A DNA stretch of 64,000 nt, from NCBI RefSeq assembly GCF_964340395.1, contig NC_135565.1, positions 13,084,742 through 13,148,741 on the forward strand, in the 5' to 3' direction. Of this stretch, positions 38,270 through 54,028 are shown one piece after another. Source of the stretch: Glandiceps talaboti. Lineage: Eukaryota > Hemichordata > Enteropneusta > Spengelidae. Made by a program: the position numbers and the translations under genes. The notes beneath the pieces were generated by a model. That model ran no database searches, was not told where the DNA came from, and saw only the letters and a list, made by a program, of their open reading frames with translations. The first letter of the stretch is position 1. Each line of letters opens with the position of its first letter.

Positions 38270-38832
38270 CATCGCGTGTGACGCACGTGATGATGACACA
38301 CCTGAACGAGGTTAGGCAAGGGTAACATTCAACCATGATATATTATGCTACTCAGTACAGAACATGACTGATATTTGCCATGAGCGGTTCAAGTTTGACT
38401 TAGGAGCCTGCAAGTCGGGTGTCATAAAAAATTGTTTGCATCTCTAAAGTTATTTCAATGTCACTGATAATGGGCAGGGTTAGTACAACTGATATGACAT
38501 TGTTAATAGCTTTGCCTGATGTGTTATAGCTTTGCCTGATGTGTTATGTAATAGTGCTTTATCACATTTGTAAACATTGCCAACAAACACTATTCAGTGA
38601 TAAGAAAGATAAGAAACCCCATTTCCTTAGCTACCGACTCGATTCTGTAATGAATAGAAGTGTTGTAGAACGACACAGTGTATGTATCCAGGAAGAGGAA
38701 TGTTCACTGTCCATAGGGATATCTAGATAGAGAGCTACTTACCATTCGTATAGAGTGCAGTTATTATATGTACAGTGTATATTAATCAATACACATCTAA
38801 AAATAGATTTGTCGCACAGGCAGACATCACAA

Positions 38833-41800
38833 CTAAGGACTACACGCTAAAATTAGGTTTACTCAACCGTTGGATTTACTAAGGGCTATACTCCAGCATT
38901 GGGTTTATTAAGGGCTATACTCCAGTGTTGGATTTACTAAGGGCTATACTCCAGTGTTGGATTTACTAAGGGCTATACTCCAGTGTTGTATTTACTAAGG
39001 GCTATACTCCAGTGTTGGATTTACTAAGGGCTATACTCCAGCATTGGGTTTATTAAGGGCTATACTCCAGTGTTGGATTTATTAAGGGCTATACTCCAGT
39101 GTTGGATTTACTAAGGGCTATACTCCAGTGTTGGATTTACTAAGGGCTATACTCCAGCATTGGGTTTATTAAGGGCTATACTCCAGTGTTGGATTTATTA
39201 AGGGCTATACTCCAGTGTTGGATTTACTAAGGGCTATACTCCAGCATTGGGTTTATTAAGGGCTATACTCCAGTGTTGGATTTATTAAGGGCTATACTCC
39301 AGTGTTGGATTTACTAAGGGCTATACTCCAGTGTTGGATTTACTAAGGGCTATACTCCAGTGTTGTATTTACTAAGGGCTATACTCCAGTGTTGGATTTA
39401 CTAAGGGCTATACTCCAGTGTTGTATTTACTAAGGGCTATACTCCAGTGTTGGATTTACTAAGGGCTATACTCCAGTGTTGTATTTACTAAGGGCTATAC
39501 TCCAGTGTTGGATTTACTAAGGGCTATACTCCAGTGTTGGATTTACTAAGGGCTATACTCCAGTGTTGGATTTACTAAGGGTTATACTCCAGTGTTGTAT
39601 TTACTAAGGGCTATACTCCAGTGTTGGATTTACTAAGGGCTATACTCCAGTGTTGTATTTACTAAGGGCTATACTCCAGTGTTGGATTTACTAAGGGCTA
39701 TACTCCAGTGTTGGATTTACTAAGGGCTATACTCCAGTGTTGGATTTACTAAGGGCTATACTCCAGTGTTGGATTTACTAAGGGCTATACTCCAGTGTTG
39801 GATTTACTAAGGGCTATACTCCAGTGTTGGATTTACTAAGGGCTATACTCCAGTGTTGGATTTACTAAGGGCTATACTCCAGTGTTGGATTTACTAAGGG
39901 CTATACTATAGTGTTGGATTTACTAAGGGCTATACTATAGTGTTGTATTTACTAAGGGCTATACTCTAGGGTTGTATTTACTAAGGGCTATACTCCAGTG
40001 TTGGATTTACTAAGGGCTATACTCCAGTGTTGGATTTACTAAGGGCTATACTCCAGTGTTGTATTTACTAAGGGCTATACTCCAGTGTTTGATTTACTAA
40101 GGGCTATACTCCAGTGTTGGATTTACTAAGGGCTATACTATAGTGTTGGATTTACTAAGGGCTATACTCCAGTGTTGTATTTACTAAGGGCTATACTATA
40201 GTGTTGGATTTACTAAGGGCTATACTATAGTGTTGTATTTACTAAGGGCTATACTCCAGTGTTGTATTTACTAAGGGCTATACTCCAGTGTTGTATTTAC
40301 TAAGGGCTATACTCCAGTGTTGTATTTACTAAGGGCTATACTCCAGTGTTGTATTTACTAAGGGCTATACTCCAGTGTTGGATTTACTAAGGGCTATACT
40401 CCAGTGTTGTATTTACTAAGGGCTATACTCCAGTGTTGTATTTACTAAGGGCTATACTCCAGTGTTGTATTTACTAAGGGCTATACTCCAGTGTTGGATT
40501 TACTAAGGGCTATACTCCAGTGTTGGATTTACTAAGGGCTATACTCCAGTGTTGTATTTACTAAGGGCTATACTCCAGTGTTGTATTTACTAAGGGCTAT
40601 ACTCCAGTGTTGTATTTACTAAGGGCTATACTCCAGTGTTGTATTTACTAAGGGCTATACTCCAGTGTTTGATTTACTAAGGGCTATACTCCAGTGTTGG
40701 ATTTACTAAGGGCTATACTCTAGTGTTGTATTTACTAAGGGCTATACTCCAGTGTTGGATTTACTAAGGGCTATACTCCAGTGTTGTATTTACTAAGGGC
40801 TATACTCCAGTGTTTGATTTACTAAGGGCTATACTCCAGTGTTGGATTTACTAAGGGCTATACTATAGTGTTGTATTTACTAAGGGCTATACTCCAGTGT
40901 TGGATTTACTAAGGGCTATACTCCAGTGTTGTATTTACTAAGGGCTATACTCCAGTGTTTGATTTACTAAGGGCTATACTCCAGTGTTGGATTTACTAAG
41001 GGCTATACTATAGTGTTGGATTTACTAAGGGCTATACTATAGTGTTGGATTTACTAAGGGCTATACTCCAGTGTTGTATTTACTAAGGGCTATTTCCAGT
41101 GTTGGATTTACTAAGGGCTATACTCCAGTGTTGTATTTACTAAGGGCTATACTCCAGTGTTGGATTTACTAAGGGCTATACTCCAGTGTTGGATTTACTA
41201 AGGGCTATACTCCAGTGTTGGATTTACTAAGGGCTATACTCCATTGTTGTATTTACCAAGGGCTATACTCCAGTGTTGGATTTACTAAGGGCTATACTCC
41301 AGTGTTGGATTTACTAAGGGCTATACTCCAGTGTTGGATTTACTAAGGGCTATACTCCAGTGTTGGATTTACTAAGGGCTATACTCCAGTGTTCGATTTA
41401 CTAAGGGCTATACTCCAGTGTTAGGTTTACTAAGGGCTATACTCCAGTGTTGGATTTATTAAGGGCTATACTCCAGTGTTGGATTTACTAAGGGCTATAC
41501 TCCAGTGTTGGATTTACTAAGGGCTATACTCCAGTGTTGGATTTACTAAGGGCTATACTCCAGTGTTGGATTTACTAAGGGCTATACTCCAGTGTTGGAT
41601 TTATTAAGGGCTATACTCCAGTGTTGTATTTACTAACGGCTATACTCCAGTGTTGTATTTACTAAGGGCTATACTCCAGTGTTCGATTTACTAAGGGCTA
41701 TACTCCAGTGTTAGGTTTACTAAGGGCTATACTCCAGTGTTCGATTTACTAAGGGCTATACTCCAATGTTAGGTTTACTAAGGGCTATACTCCAGTGTTG

Positions 41801-44800
41801 GATTTATTAAGGGCTATACTCCAGTGTTGGATTTACTAAGGGCTATACTCCAGTGTTGGATTTATTAAGGGCTATACTCCAGTGTTGTATTTACTAAGGG
41901 CTATACTCCAGTGTTGTATTTACTAAGGGCTATTTCCAGTGTTGGATTTACTAAGGGCTATACTCCAGTGTTGGATTTACTAAGGGCTATACTCCAGTGT
42001 TGGATTTACTAAGGACTATACTCCAGTGTTGTATTTACTAAGGGCTATACTCCAGTGTTGGATTTACTAAGGGCTATACTCCAGTGTTGGATTTACTAAG
42101 GGCTATACTCCATTGTTGGATTTACTAAGGGCTATACTCCAGTGTTGTATTTACTAAGGGCTATACTCCAGTGTTGGATTTACTAAGGACTATACTCCAG
42201 TGTTGTATTTACTAAGGGCTATACTCCAGTGTTGGATTTACTAAGGGCTATACTCCAGTGTTGGATTTACTAAGGACTATACTCCAGTGTTGTATTTACT
42301 AAGGGCTATACTCCAGTGTTGGATTTACTAAGGGCTATACTCCAGTTTTGGATTTACTAAGGGCTATACTCCAGTGTTGGATTTACTAAGGGCTATACTC
42401 CAGTGTTGGATTTACTAAGGGCTATACTCCAGTTTTGGATTTACTAAGGGCTATACTCCAGTGTTGGATTTACTAAGGGCTATACTCCAGTTTTGGATTT
42501 ACTAAGGGCTATACTCCAGTGTTGGATTTACTAAGGGCTATACTCCAGTTTTGGATTTACTAAGGGCTATACTCCAGTGTTGGATTTACTAAGGGCTATA
42601 CTCCAGTGTTGTATTTACTAAGGGCTATACTCCAGTGTTGGATTTACTAAGGGCTATACTCCAGTGTTGGATTTATTAAGGGCTATACTCCAGTGTTGGA
42701 TTTACTAAGGGCTATACTCCAGTGTTGGATTTACTAAGGGCTATACTCCAGTGTTGGATTTACTAAGGGCTATACTCCAGTGTTGGATTTACTAAGGGCT
42801 ATACTCCAGTGTTGTATTTACTAAGGACTATACTCCAGTGTTGTATTTACTAAGGGCTATACTCCAGTGTTGTATTTACTAAGGGCTATACTCCAGTGTT
42901 GGATTTACTAAGGGCTATACTATAGTGTTGTATTTACTAAGGGCTATACTCCAGTGTTGTATTTACTAAGGGCTATACTCCAGTGTTGGATTTACTAAGG
43001 GCTATACTCCAGTGTTGGATTTACTAAGGGCTATACTCCAGTGTTGGATTTACTAAGGGCTATACTCCAGTGTTGTATTTACTAAGGGCTATACTCCAGT
43101 TTTGGATTTACTAAGGGCTATACTCCAGTGTTGTATTTACTAAGGGCTATACTCCAGTGTTGGATTTACTAAGGGCTATACTCCAGTGTTGTATTTACTA
43201 AGGGCTATACTCCAGTGTTGTATTTACTAAGGGCTATACTCCAGTTTTGGATTTACTAAGGGCTATACTCCAGTGTTGTATTTACTAAGGGCTATACTCC
43301 AGTGTTGTATTTACTAAGGGCTATACTCCAGTGTTGTATTTACTAAGGGCTATACTCCAGTGTTGTATTTACTAAGGGCTATACTATAGTGTTGTATTTA
43401 CTAAGGGCTATACTCCAGTGTTGTATTTACTAAGGGCTATACTCCAGTGTTGTATTTACTAAGGGCTATACTCCAGTGTTGTATTTACTAAGGGCTATAC
43501 TCCAGTGTTGTATTTACTAAGGGCTATACTCCAGTGTTGTATTTACTAAGGGCTATACTCCAGTGTTGTATTTACTAAGGGCTATACTCCAGTGTTGTAT
43601 TTACTAAGGGCTATACTCCAGTGTTGGATTTACTAAGGGCTATACTCCAGTTTTGGATTTACTAAGGGCTATACTCCAGTGTTGTATTTACTAAGGGCTA
43701 TACTCCAGTGTTGGATTTACTAAGGGCTATACTCCAGTGTTGGATTTACTAAGGGCTATACTCCAGTGTTGGATTTACTAAGGGCTATACTCCAGTGTTG
43801 TATTTACTAAGGGCTATACTCCAGTGTTGGATTTACTAAGGGCTATACTCCAGTGTTGGATTTACTAAGGGCTATACTCCAGTGTTGTATTTACTAAGGG
43901 CTATACTCCAGTGTTGTATTTACTAAGGACTATACTCCAGTGTTGTATTTACTAAGGGCTATACTCCAGTGTTGGATTTACTAAGGGCTATACTCCAGTG
44001 TTGGATTTACTAAGGGCTATACTCCATTGTTGGATTTACTAAGGGCTATACTCCAGTGTTGTATTTACTAAGGGCTATACTCCAGTGTTGGATTTACTAA
44101 GGACTATACTCCAGTGTTGTATTTACTAAGGGCTATACTCCAGTGTTGGATTTACTAAGGGCTATACTCCAGTGTTGGATTTACTAAGGACTATACTCCA
44201 GTGTTGTATTTACTAAGGGCTATACTCCAGTGTTGGATTTACTAAGGGCTATACTCCAGTTTTGGATTTACTAAGGGCTATACTCCAGTGTTGGATTTAC
44301 TAAGGGCTATACTCCAGTGTTGGATTTACTAAGGGCTATACTCCAGTTTTGGATTTACTAAGGGCTATACTCCAGTGTTGGATTTACTAAGGGCTATACT
44401 CCAGTGTTGGATTTACTAAGGGCTATACTCCAGTGTTGGATTTACTAAGGGCTATACTCCAGTGTTGTATTTACTAAGGGCTATACTCCAGTGTTGGATT
44501 TACTAAGGGCTATACTCCAGTTTTGGATTTACTAAGGGCTATACTCCAGTTTTGGATTTACTAAGGGCTATACTCCAGTGTTGGATTTACTAAGGGCTAT
44601 ACTCCAGTTTTGGATTTACTAAGGGCTATACTCCAGTGTTGGATTTACTAAGGGCTATACTCCAGTGTTGTATTTACTAAGGGCTATACTCCAGTGTTGG
44701 ATTTACTAAGGGCTATACTCCAGTGTTGGATTTATTAAGGGCTATACTCCAGTGTTGGATTTACTAAGGGCTATACTCCAGTGTTGGATTTACTAAGGGC

Positions 44801-47570
44801 TATACTCCAGTGTTGGATTTACTAAGGGCTATACTCCAGTGTTGTATTTACTAAGGACTATACTCCAGTGTTGTATTTACTAAGGGCTATACTCCAGTGT
44901 TGTATTTACTAAGGGCTATACTCCAGTGTTGGATTTACTAAGGGCTATACTATAGTGTTGTATTTACTAAGGGCTATACTCCAGTGTTGTATTTACTAAG
45001 GGCTATACTCCAGTGTTGTATTTACTAAGGGCTATACTCCAGTGTTGTATTTACTAAGGGCTATACTCCAGTGTTGTATTTACTAAGGGCTATACTCCAG
45101 TGTTTGATTTACTAAGGGCTATACTCCAGTTTTGGATTTACTAAGGGCTATACTCCAGTGTTGTATTTACTAAGGGCTATACTCCAGTGTTGTATTTACT
45201 AAGGGCTATACTCCAGTGTTGTATTTACTAAGGGCTATACTCCAGTGTTGTATTTACTAAGGGCTATACTCCAGTGTTGGATTTACTAAGGGCTATACTC
45301 CAGTGTTGTATTTACTAAGGGCTATACTCCAGTGTTGTATTTACTAAGGGCTATACTCCAGTTTTGGATTTACTAAGGGCTATACTCCAGTGTTGTATTT
45401 ACTAAGGGCTATACTCCAGTGTTGTATTTACTAAGGGCTATACTCCAGTGTTGTATTTACTAAGGGCTATACTCCAGTGTTGTATTTACTAAGGGCTATA
45501 CTATAGTGTTGTATTTACTAAGGGCTATACTCCAGTGTTGGATTTACTAAGGGCTATACTCCAGTTTTGGATTTACTAAGGGCTATACTCCAGTGTTGTA
45601 TTTACTAAGGGCTATACTCCAGTGTTGGATTTACTAAGGGCTATACTCCAGTGTTGTATTTACTAAGGGCTATACTCCAGTGTTGTATTTACTAAGGGCT
45701 ATACTCCAGTGTTGTATTTACTAAGGGCTATACTCCAGTGTTGGATTTACTAAGGGCTATACTCCAGTTTTGGATTTACTAAGGGCTATACTCCAGTGTT
45801 GTATTTACTAAGGGCTATACTCCAGTGTTGGATTTACTAAGGGCTATACTCCAGTGTTGGATTTACTAAGGGCTATACTCCAGTGTTGTATTTACTAAGG
45901 GCTATACTCCAGTGTTGTATTTACTAAGGGCTATACTCCAGTGTTGTATTTACTAAGGGCTATACTCCAGTGTTGTATTTACTAAGGGCTATACTCCAGT
46001 GTTGTATTTACTAAGGGCTATACTCCAGTGTTGGATTTACTAAGGGCTATACTCCAGTGTTGGATTTACTAAGGGCTATACTCCAGTGTTGGATTTATTA
46101 AGGGCTATACTCCAGTGTTGGATTTACTAAGGGCTATACTCCAGTGTTGGATTTACTAAGGGCTATACTCCAGTGTTGTATTTACTAAGGGCTATACTCC
46201 AGTGTTGTATTTACTAAGGGCTATACTCCAGTGTTGTATTTACTAAGGGCTATACTCCAGTGTTGGATTTACTAAGGGCTATACTCCAGTGTTGGATTTA
46301 CTAAGGGCTATACTCCAGTGTTGGATTTACTAAGGGCTATACTCCAGTGTTGGATTTACTAAGGGCTATACTCCAGTGTTGGATTTACTAAGGGCTATAC
46401 TCCAGTGTTGGATTTACTAAGGACTATACTCCAGTGTTGTATTTACTAAGGGCTATACTCCAGTTTTGGATTTACTAAGGGCTATACTCCAGTGTTGTAT
46501 TTACTAAGGGCTATACTCCAGTGTTGTATTTACTAAGGGCTATACTCCAGTGTTGGATTTACTAAGGGCTATACTCCAGTGTTTGATTTACTAAGGGCTA
46601 TACTCCAGTGTTGGATTTACTAAGGGCTATACTCCAGTGTTGTATTTACTAAGGGCTATACTCCAGTGTTGTATTTACTAAGGGCTATACTCCAGTGTTG
46701 GATTTACTAAGGGCTATACTCCAGTGTTGGATTTACTAAGGGCTATACTCCAGTGTTGTATTTACTAAGGGCTATACTCCAGTGTTGTATTTACTAAGGG
46801 CTATACTCCAGTGTTGTATTTACTAAGGGCTATACTCCAGTGTTGGATTTACTAAGGGCTATACTCCAGTGTTGGATTTACTAAGGGCTATACTCCAACG
46901 TTGGATTTACTAAGGGCTATACTCCAGTGTTGGATTTACTAAGGGCTATACTCCAGTGTTGTATTTACTAAGGGCTATATTCCAGCGTTAGCTTTACCAA
47001 GGGCTATACTCCAGTGTTGTATTTACTAAGGGCTATACTCCAACGTTGGATTTACTAAGGGCTATACTCCAGTGTTGGATTTACTAAGGGCTATACTCCA
47101 GTGTTGTATTTACTAAGGGCTATACTCCAACGTTGGATTTACTAAGGGCTATACTCCAGTGTTGTATTTACTAAGGGCTATACTCCAGTGTTGGATTTAC
47201 TAAGGGCTATACTCCAGTGTTGTATTTACTAAGGGCTATACTCCAGTGTTGGATTTACTAAGGGCTATACTCCAGTGTTGTATTTACTAAGGGCTATATT
47301 CCAGCGTTAGCTTTACCAAGGGCTATACTCCAGCGTTGGGTTTACTGAGGGCTAAACTTGTGTGTAGTAAGGGCTACACGCCAGCGGTGCATTTACTAAG
47401 GTCTATACTCCAGCAATGAATTTACCAAGGGCTATATTCCAGCATTGGGTTTACTAAGGATTATACTCTAGTGTTGACTTTACCAAGGGCCATACTTCAG
47501 CATTGGGGTTACTTAGAGCTATACTCGGGCTTTAGGTTTACAAAAGCTGTACTGTAGAACCAGTGGCAGG
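38833..47570 (+). repeat. 29-bp satellite array, about 300 copies
   Basis: About 8.7 kb of head-to-tail units that begin GGGCTATACTCC and continue with AGTGTTGGATTTACTAA. Common variants are GTATTT for GGATTT, CAGTTTTGG, TATAGTGTT, CCAACGTT, ATTAAGG and AAGGACT. Units decay towards both ends (before 38890 and after 47290). The unit length is not a multiple of 3 and each unit has stops, so the array is not coding. Confidence 0.98.
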
Positions 47571-48860
<1,290 letters not shown>

Positions 48861-49383
48861 CTACTTGTCATCGAAAGTAGCGTATTCATAATCTACGTCA
48901 TCAACCATGTCATGGCCAATAGTGTTTTCACTTCCTGCTGCAATGGTCGTCTGCTCATCATTGTTAATGTCGTCGGCTGATTCGTATGCCACGTTGATAA
49001 CCATGCCAGATTTGGGATTTCCATCATGTTCAATAGACACTTCTCTATCAGCATCGTATTTAGCATTGTTGCTATTGGTGACGTCAACAGATGTTTCACT
49101 GATTCTTTGGTGTTTGGAGATTTGTTGACCCAAATGGGGCTCAATTTCTTCAGGTGGACCACCTTCATAAATTATGTTGTCAACAGTTCCAACATCAAAA
49201 TCCGATAGTTCATATTCGTTCACATCAGGACTGGTCTGGTTTAGTGCTTTGTCACTGATTGTTTCATAGGTGTTGGTATCCATGTAGTTATTAGGCATGC
49301 TTCGTTCTTCAAGTTCGTTGTCATTATAGTGTTCATTCTGTCTCTTCTCTTTTCTTAACCCGAGATTTTGACATGAAAATCGC
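48861..49383 (-). CDS. Gene C cytoplasmic tail exon
   Basis: After TTTTCAG the AGG codon is completed. The tail runs RRFSCQNLGLRKEKRQ, TYETISDK, NEYELSDFD, IIYEGGPPEE, AYESADDINN and ends DYEYATFDDK before TAG at 48861-48863. It is acidic with about eight tyrosines in YxxI/F/S-like contexts, suggesting regulated phosphorylation (inference). Confidence 0.8.
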
Positions 49384-52300
49384 CTGAAAATGATACAATA
49401 TTGGTATTTGAAGTGGTCTTATCGATGGCAACGGGCATTTATTATGGGGTTTCAATTGTTAAAACAACTCTCTCATGCCTTCTACTTCGAAAGAAAGGAT
49501 GTGAAATAAGATATACTAAGTCCTAGTTTGCAACTCGATAAATTGAAAAAGAACCCTTAAAACTGTAAAAACTGTTTGTTATTTTAGTACAATAAAATTT
49601 TCACACACTCGTTTTTTAGATATTTTGCGATTTATTGAGTTATAAACACGGACCACGACGATGTTAGCTCACATTGTGTTTGGTTCGTAGGAAATCATAC
49701 TTACATTATATTATTAATTCAAAATTCAAAATAAACATCCTTTTGCCAAAGGTATGGCCACTTTAAATCAAAGGTTTCTGAAATTATACATCTTGGAATT
49801 TGCAGGAAGTCCAAGATTAATGCAACATTATCTCATACTTCTGAATCAGTTTTCTCTGCATATACATATGAAATTGAATTGAGAATGTTTCTTCTTGGTG
49901 TGGATGTTCGAAATTGGAACTTAAGTACATCCAGTAACCATTCCAGGCCTCTAACAATGATGTTAGTCTACCTTACGAACTGTACCAAATATACATCACA
50001 TACAACCAGTTTCCTGTTAGTGTTATCTGGCTCTGTTTGATACACCTATGTAAAAACCAATAAGAAACTGCACACCCTACACGTTAAGATAGCTTGATCG
50101 CAATTTCTTTCTTCAGTTTGTCTAAATGAAGCAGATCATTCCAACACATTGCAACAAGGTGCAGACATGCGTGATCTGTGTTTTTGATGCCTGCAAAGCG
50201 TCAAGTTGGTTCATTTTTAAAAAACGCTGCAGGAAAATGTATTCATTCAATCTAACTATCGTAAACTGTAGCATGTGCAGTTTCGTCATGGTTTCTTCGT
50301 GAGGTATTTAACAGAACCAGTGAACACTAACATGAAATGGACTGTATATAAATAATTGCAACAGTAGCATAGACATATATAATTCACTTTACTTACTATT
50401 TACTTTACCATAATCTAGTAATACTAAGCTATTCAAATAGTGGTGCCTTTAACTAGATAACATTAAGACCTTACCTCCTTGATAAATATAGTACTATAAC
50501 TAATGCGATGACAACAAGTACAACGACTCCTATGGTTATCCCACTGATAGCACCTGTGAAACAAAACAAGTTACAGCGTGACATATGAGAACCATGCTGC
50601 ATGCAAAATAAAGGCTGTCAACTAACAATGTATATCTTACAGTTCCACAACTGACGTCAACTAGATTTCAAATTGTGTTTCCTGACATGATAACTAGGAT
50701 TTAAAACCACAATTATTTACTCATGCAGTGGGAAGAAAGGTTATTCTATGCAAAAGCTTGTGAAAGCTCGACAGTGAACCTACCCACTCCGAGGGAACGC
50801 CTGGCTTCTAACGGTGCCTTTGATGGAGCAACCGAAGTAACAGGTTCTACATAGAATAACACAAAGACAGATTATGTCTAGAGATAAATTGAAGCACATC
50901 TGTACAAAATAAATGTAGCAAGATTTTATTAAAGCTGAACCAACTGTAAATGGAACAATTTTTTAGGCATTTTTATTAATTATAATACCATACACCATGA
51001 AGAGAATAGAATCACATGTGAATAAACTACACAATATGGTGCAATAAATCCAATCAAATTTATTATTAGGTCCACACCCTAAAATAAGCGCCCCCAACGT
51101 GAGCAAGGTTTCACATGTTAATGCACTATTCAACTTAACACGTAAACTGTCTATTGGGATTCAGCAAATTTCAGTTAATGTATTTAAATTCGCCTGATAA
51201 ATATAACGATACTTCAGTTACAGCTTTAGTGACAAGCCCTTGGTTACAGTGTTTTCTGGATTGTATGCTCCCCAGGGAATTGAAGCAATGGGTCGATGTG
51301 CGGTAGATCTGTGTAGGGGTAATCACTGTAAAGCTCTTTGAGCACAAAGTGGGAAAGAGCTATATAAAAACCAACATCATAATTACTCTCAAAATTGAAT
51401 TATCACTATATATTCACATATAAGTACAAGAGGTGCTTCTATTTTATGTAAATTTTGTACTCTACTTCATAGTTTACGTGAAGGTTGCTGTTTCATTTTA
51501 ATTCATTTAATATTTCATTGCTGTATGTAATAAACAGTGGCAGAACTGATATCAATACATTACAAATTGTGTTTCCTTACAGGCTGGGGGATTAAAACCC
51601 ACAATATATATATATATCTGCATATCGATGGATAATGCTGTGGTATAGCCTAATGTGCAAAAGGCCTGTAAAAGTCAATAATAACCTACCCGTCCCGAGG
51701 GAATGCCTAGCTGTTGACGTTGCTATTGATGGAACAGTCAAGGTAACAGGTTCTGTAAAGAATAAATATAAACACACTCAGATATTAAACTAGAATAGGA
51801 GAGTTACTATTCAGTACAAAAATGGGCGATGCAAACTAATGTAATGTTTTGTCTTCCTAAGTTTATAGTCAAAATTTGAAGGCAGCTTTTATACAATGGA
51901 GGTATAGACAGTGTCACTCACATACGCACACACACACACACACACACGCACACACACACACACACACACGAAACCACGAATCTGGTGTTAAGACACACAT
52001 ACAACGTATTATGTTTCAGTTACACTTGCATCAATAAATACCAACAATGCCAAACTAGGCTGTAGTCGATTCTCCGTAAATTTTAATGTATCATTGTATG
52101 TCTACCATATGATTGTACATCGCCAATGTTCTGTATACTACATGGGAAAGAGGGGCTACGAAATTGATTTGAGTTCCATTTGGGGGGCAGGTGGGGGAAG
52201 GGGCGGTGCAAACATTTTGCCAGTAATTTGGCTTGTTCCTGCCTGTGGAACTGGTGACAAACAATAGTGTGTGATACTGACGAATAAACAAAAAAATAAC

Positions 52301-53720
52301 ATACAATTTAAGTATACACACTTAAATGTATTACCATCCCTATATACGGTTCGTTTTTATGCATATCATTATCCAATTAGTGTAAAATATCGCATTGCCT
52401 ACTTACTTACCAATAGTGTTTGGCTAGATTGCCTCTGACCCTTTAAAATATTTTTTTGTAAATAAAACTTGAGGTAATGATATAGCACATCCTTAACTTT
52501 AAATCTTGTAGAGAAACCCTACTGCACTTGGCACGTGTTTGATGTCTACTATACAGTGACATGAGTCGTGTAATACCAATTTGAACTGTACAGCTACATT
52601 TTCAAACGTACCATTTTTGATGCAAGTCGGTTTTTCGGTCCAATTCCCTTCTTCGGTACATATGATATAATCATCATATTGATCGCTATGGTAACCATCA
52701 TTGCATATATACGTCACATTACTGTTGTATGTATAGTTAGTTCCTTCTTTGGCTGCATTTGCAACTGGTCCAGGATCACCACAATCTATAACTACAAATA
52801 ACATTAACTTGTTAGTTGACATCAGTAAAACAGTGGGGGAAGTCATCCCTTAACGCCTAACTTCCGGTGACTTGCACATGATATTGCTTTAGAAACTTAC
52901 TCTTGCCAATGTAAGAAATGTGCGTTTATTACAGGATAACTTATTAGAGGTTCTTAAGTTCATTTATATAATTCAAAACTCTTGCATGTAAAAAGAATGC
53001 CCGGACCTTCACTGTTGTGATTACTACCTGCGTTTTAACATATCAACGATTAAAATATGTGACACCGGCAAATTCTGACTGTCTGTTTACTATGGCAATC
53101 CTTCTCTTGCAGAACACTAAAAGATCAGAAGGAGAGAATATAAAATAAACCAAACTTACTTGAACATCTTGGCATTGTATCATTCCATAATCCACTTTGT
53201 TGACAAATAATGTTATGAGAAACACTGTCTGGTAATTTATACCCAGGATAACAGTTAATTTCTATGACATCACCATAAGAATACGGACAGGTAGGAGAAT
53301 GAACAATTTCAAAATTTCCTTCCTGAATGGTTAGAGGGCTATGGCAATACTGATGGACACCTGTAATAAAAGAGAAATATTCTGTGTCATGCTGTGCATA
53401 TCACCAATTTCACCACCACTATAACGACGTATGCATAGATACATACATTGCATACCTATACCTACCTGGAGCCTACCTACCTACCTAACTAACTCCTACA
53501 GCACACATGAGCAACTCACAAACCTCTAAACTATGTACTAAAGAGTGTAAATACTAAGCTATTCCTAGATGCGTGTTGCTTCATGTATGGTCACCACCCT
53601 AGTTCCACCCTAGCAGCTAGACTGACACGGTGACTGTACTCAGTGTGTTTGGCGTCTTTTTGCCAATCGGGTCCCACCCGGGTCGGTCTATAAGCTACAT
53701 TGAGAGTCTTTCAGTACACA

Positions 53721-53760
<40 letters not shown>

Positions 53761-53994
53761 CCTACATTCATACGTACGTACGTACGTACGTACGTACATA
53801 CATACATACATACATACATACATACATACATACATACATACACACACACATACATGTACATACATACATACATACATACATACATACATACGTACATACA
53901 TACATACATACATACATACATACATACATACATACATACATACATACATACACACATACACACATATACACACGTACACACATACATACATACA

Positions 53995-54028
<34 letters not shown>

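Noticed and set aside
38833-47570. CRISPR-like array
   Set aside because: The 29-bp unit is contiguous with no unique spacers, in an animal genome with spliced genes. It is a satellite.
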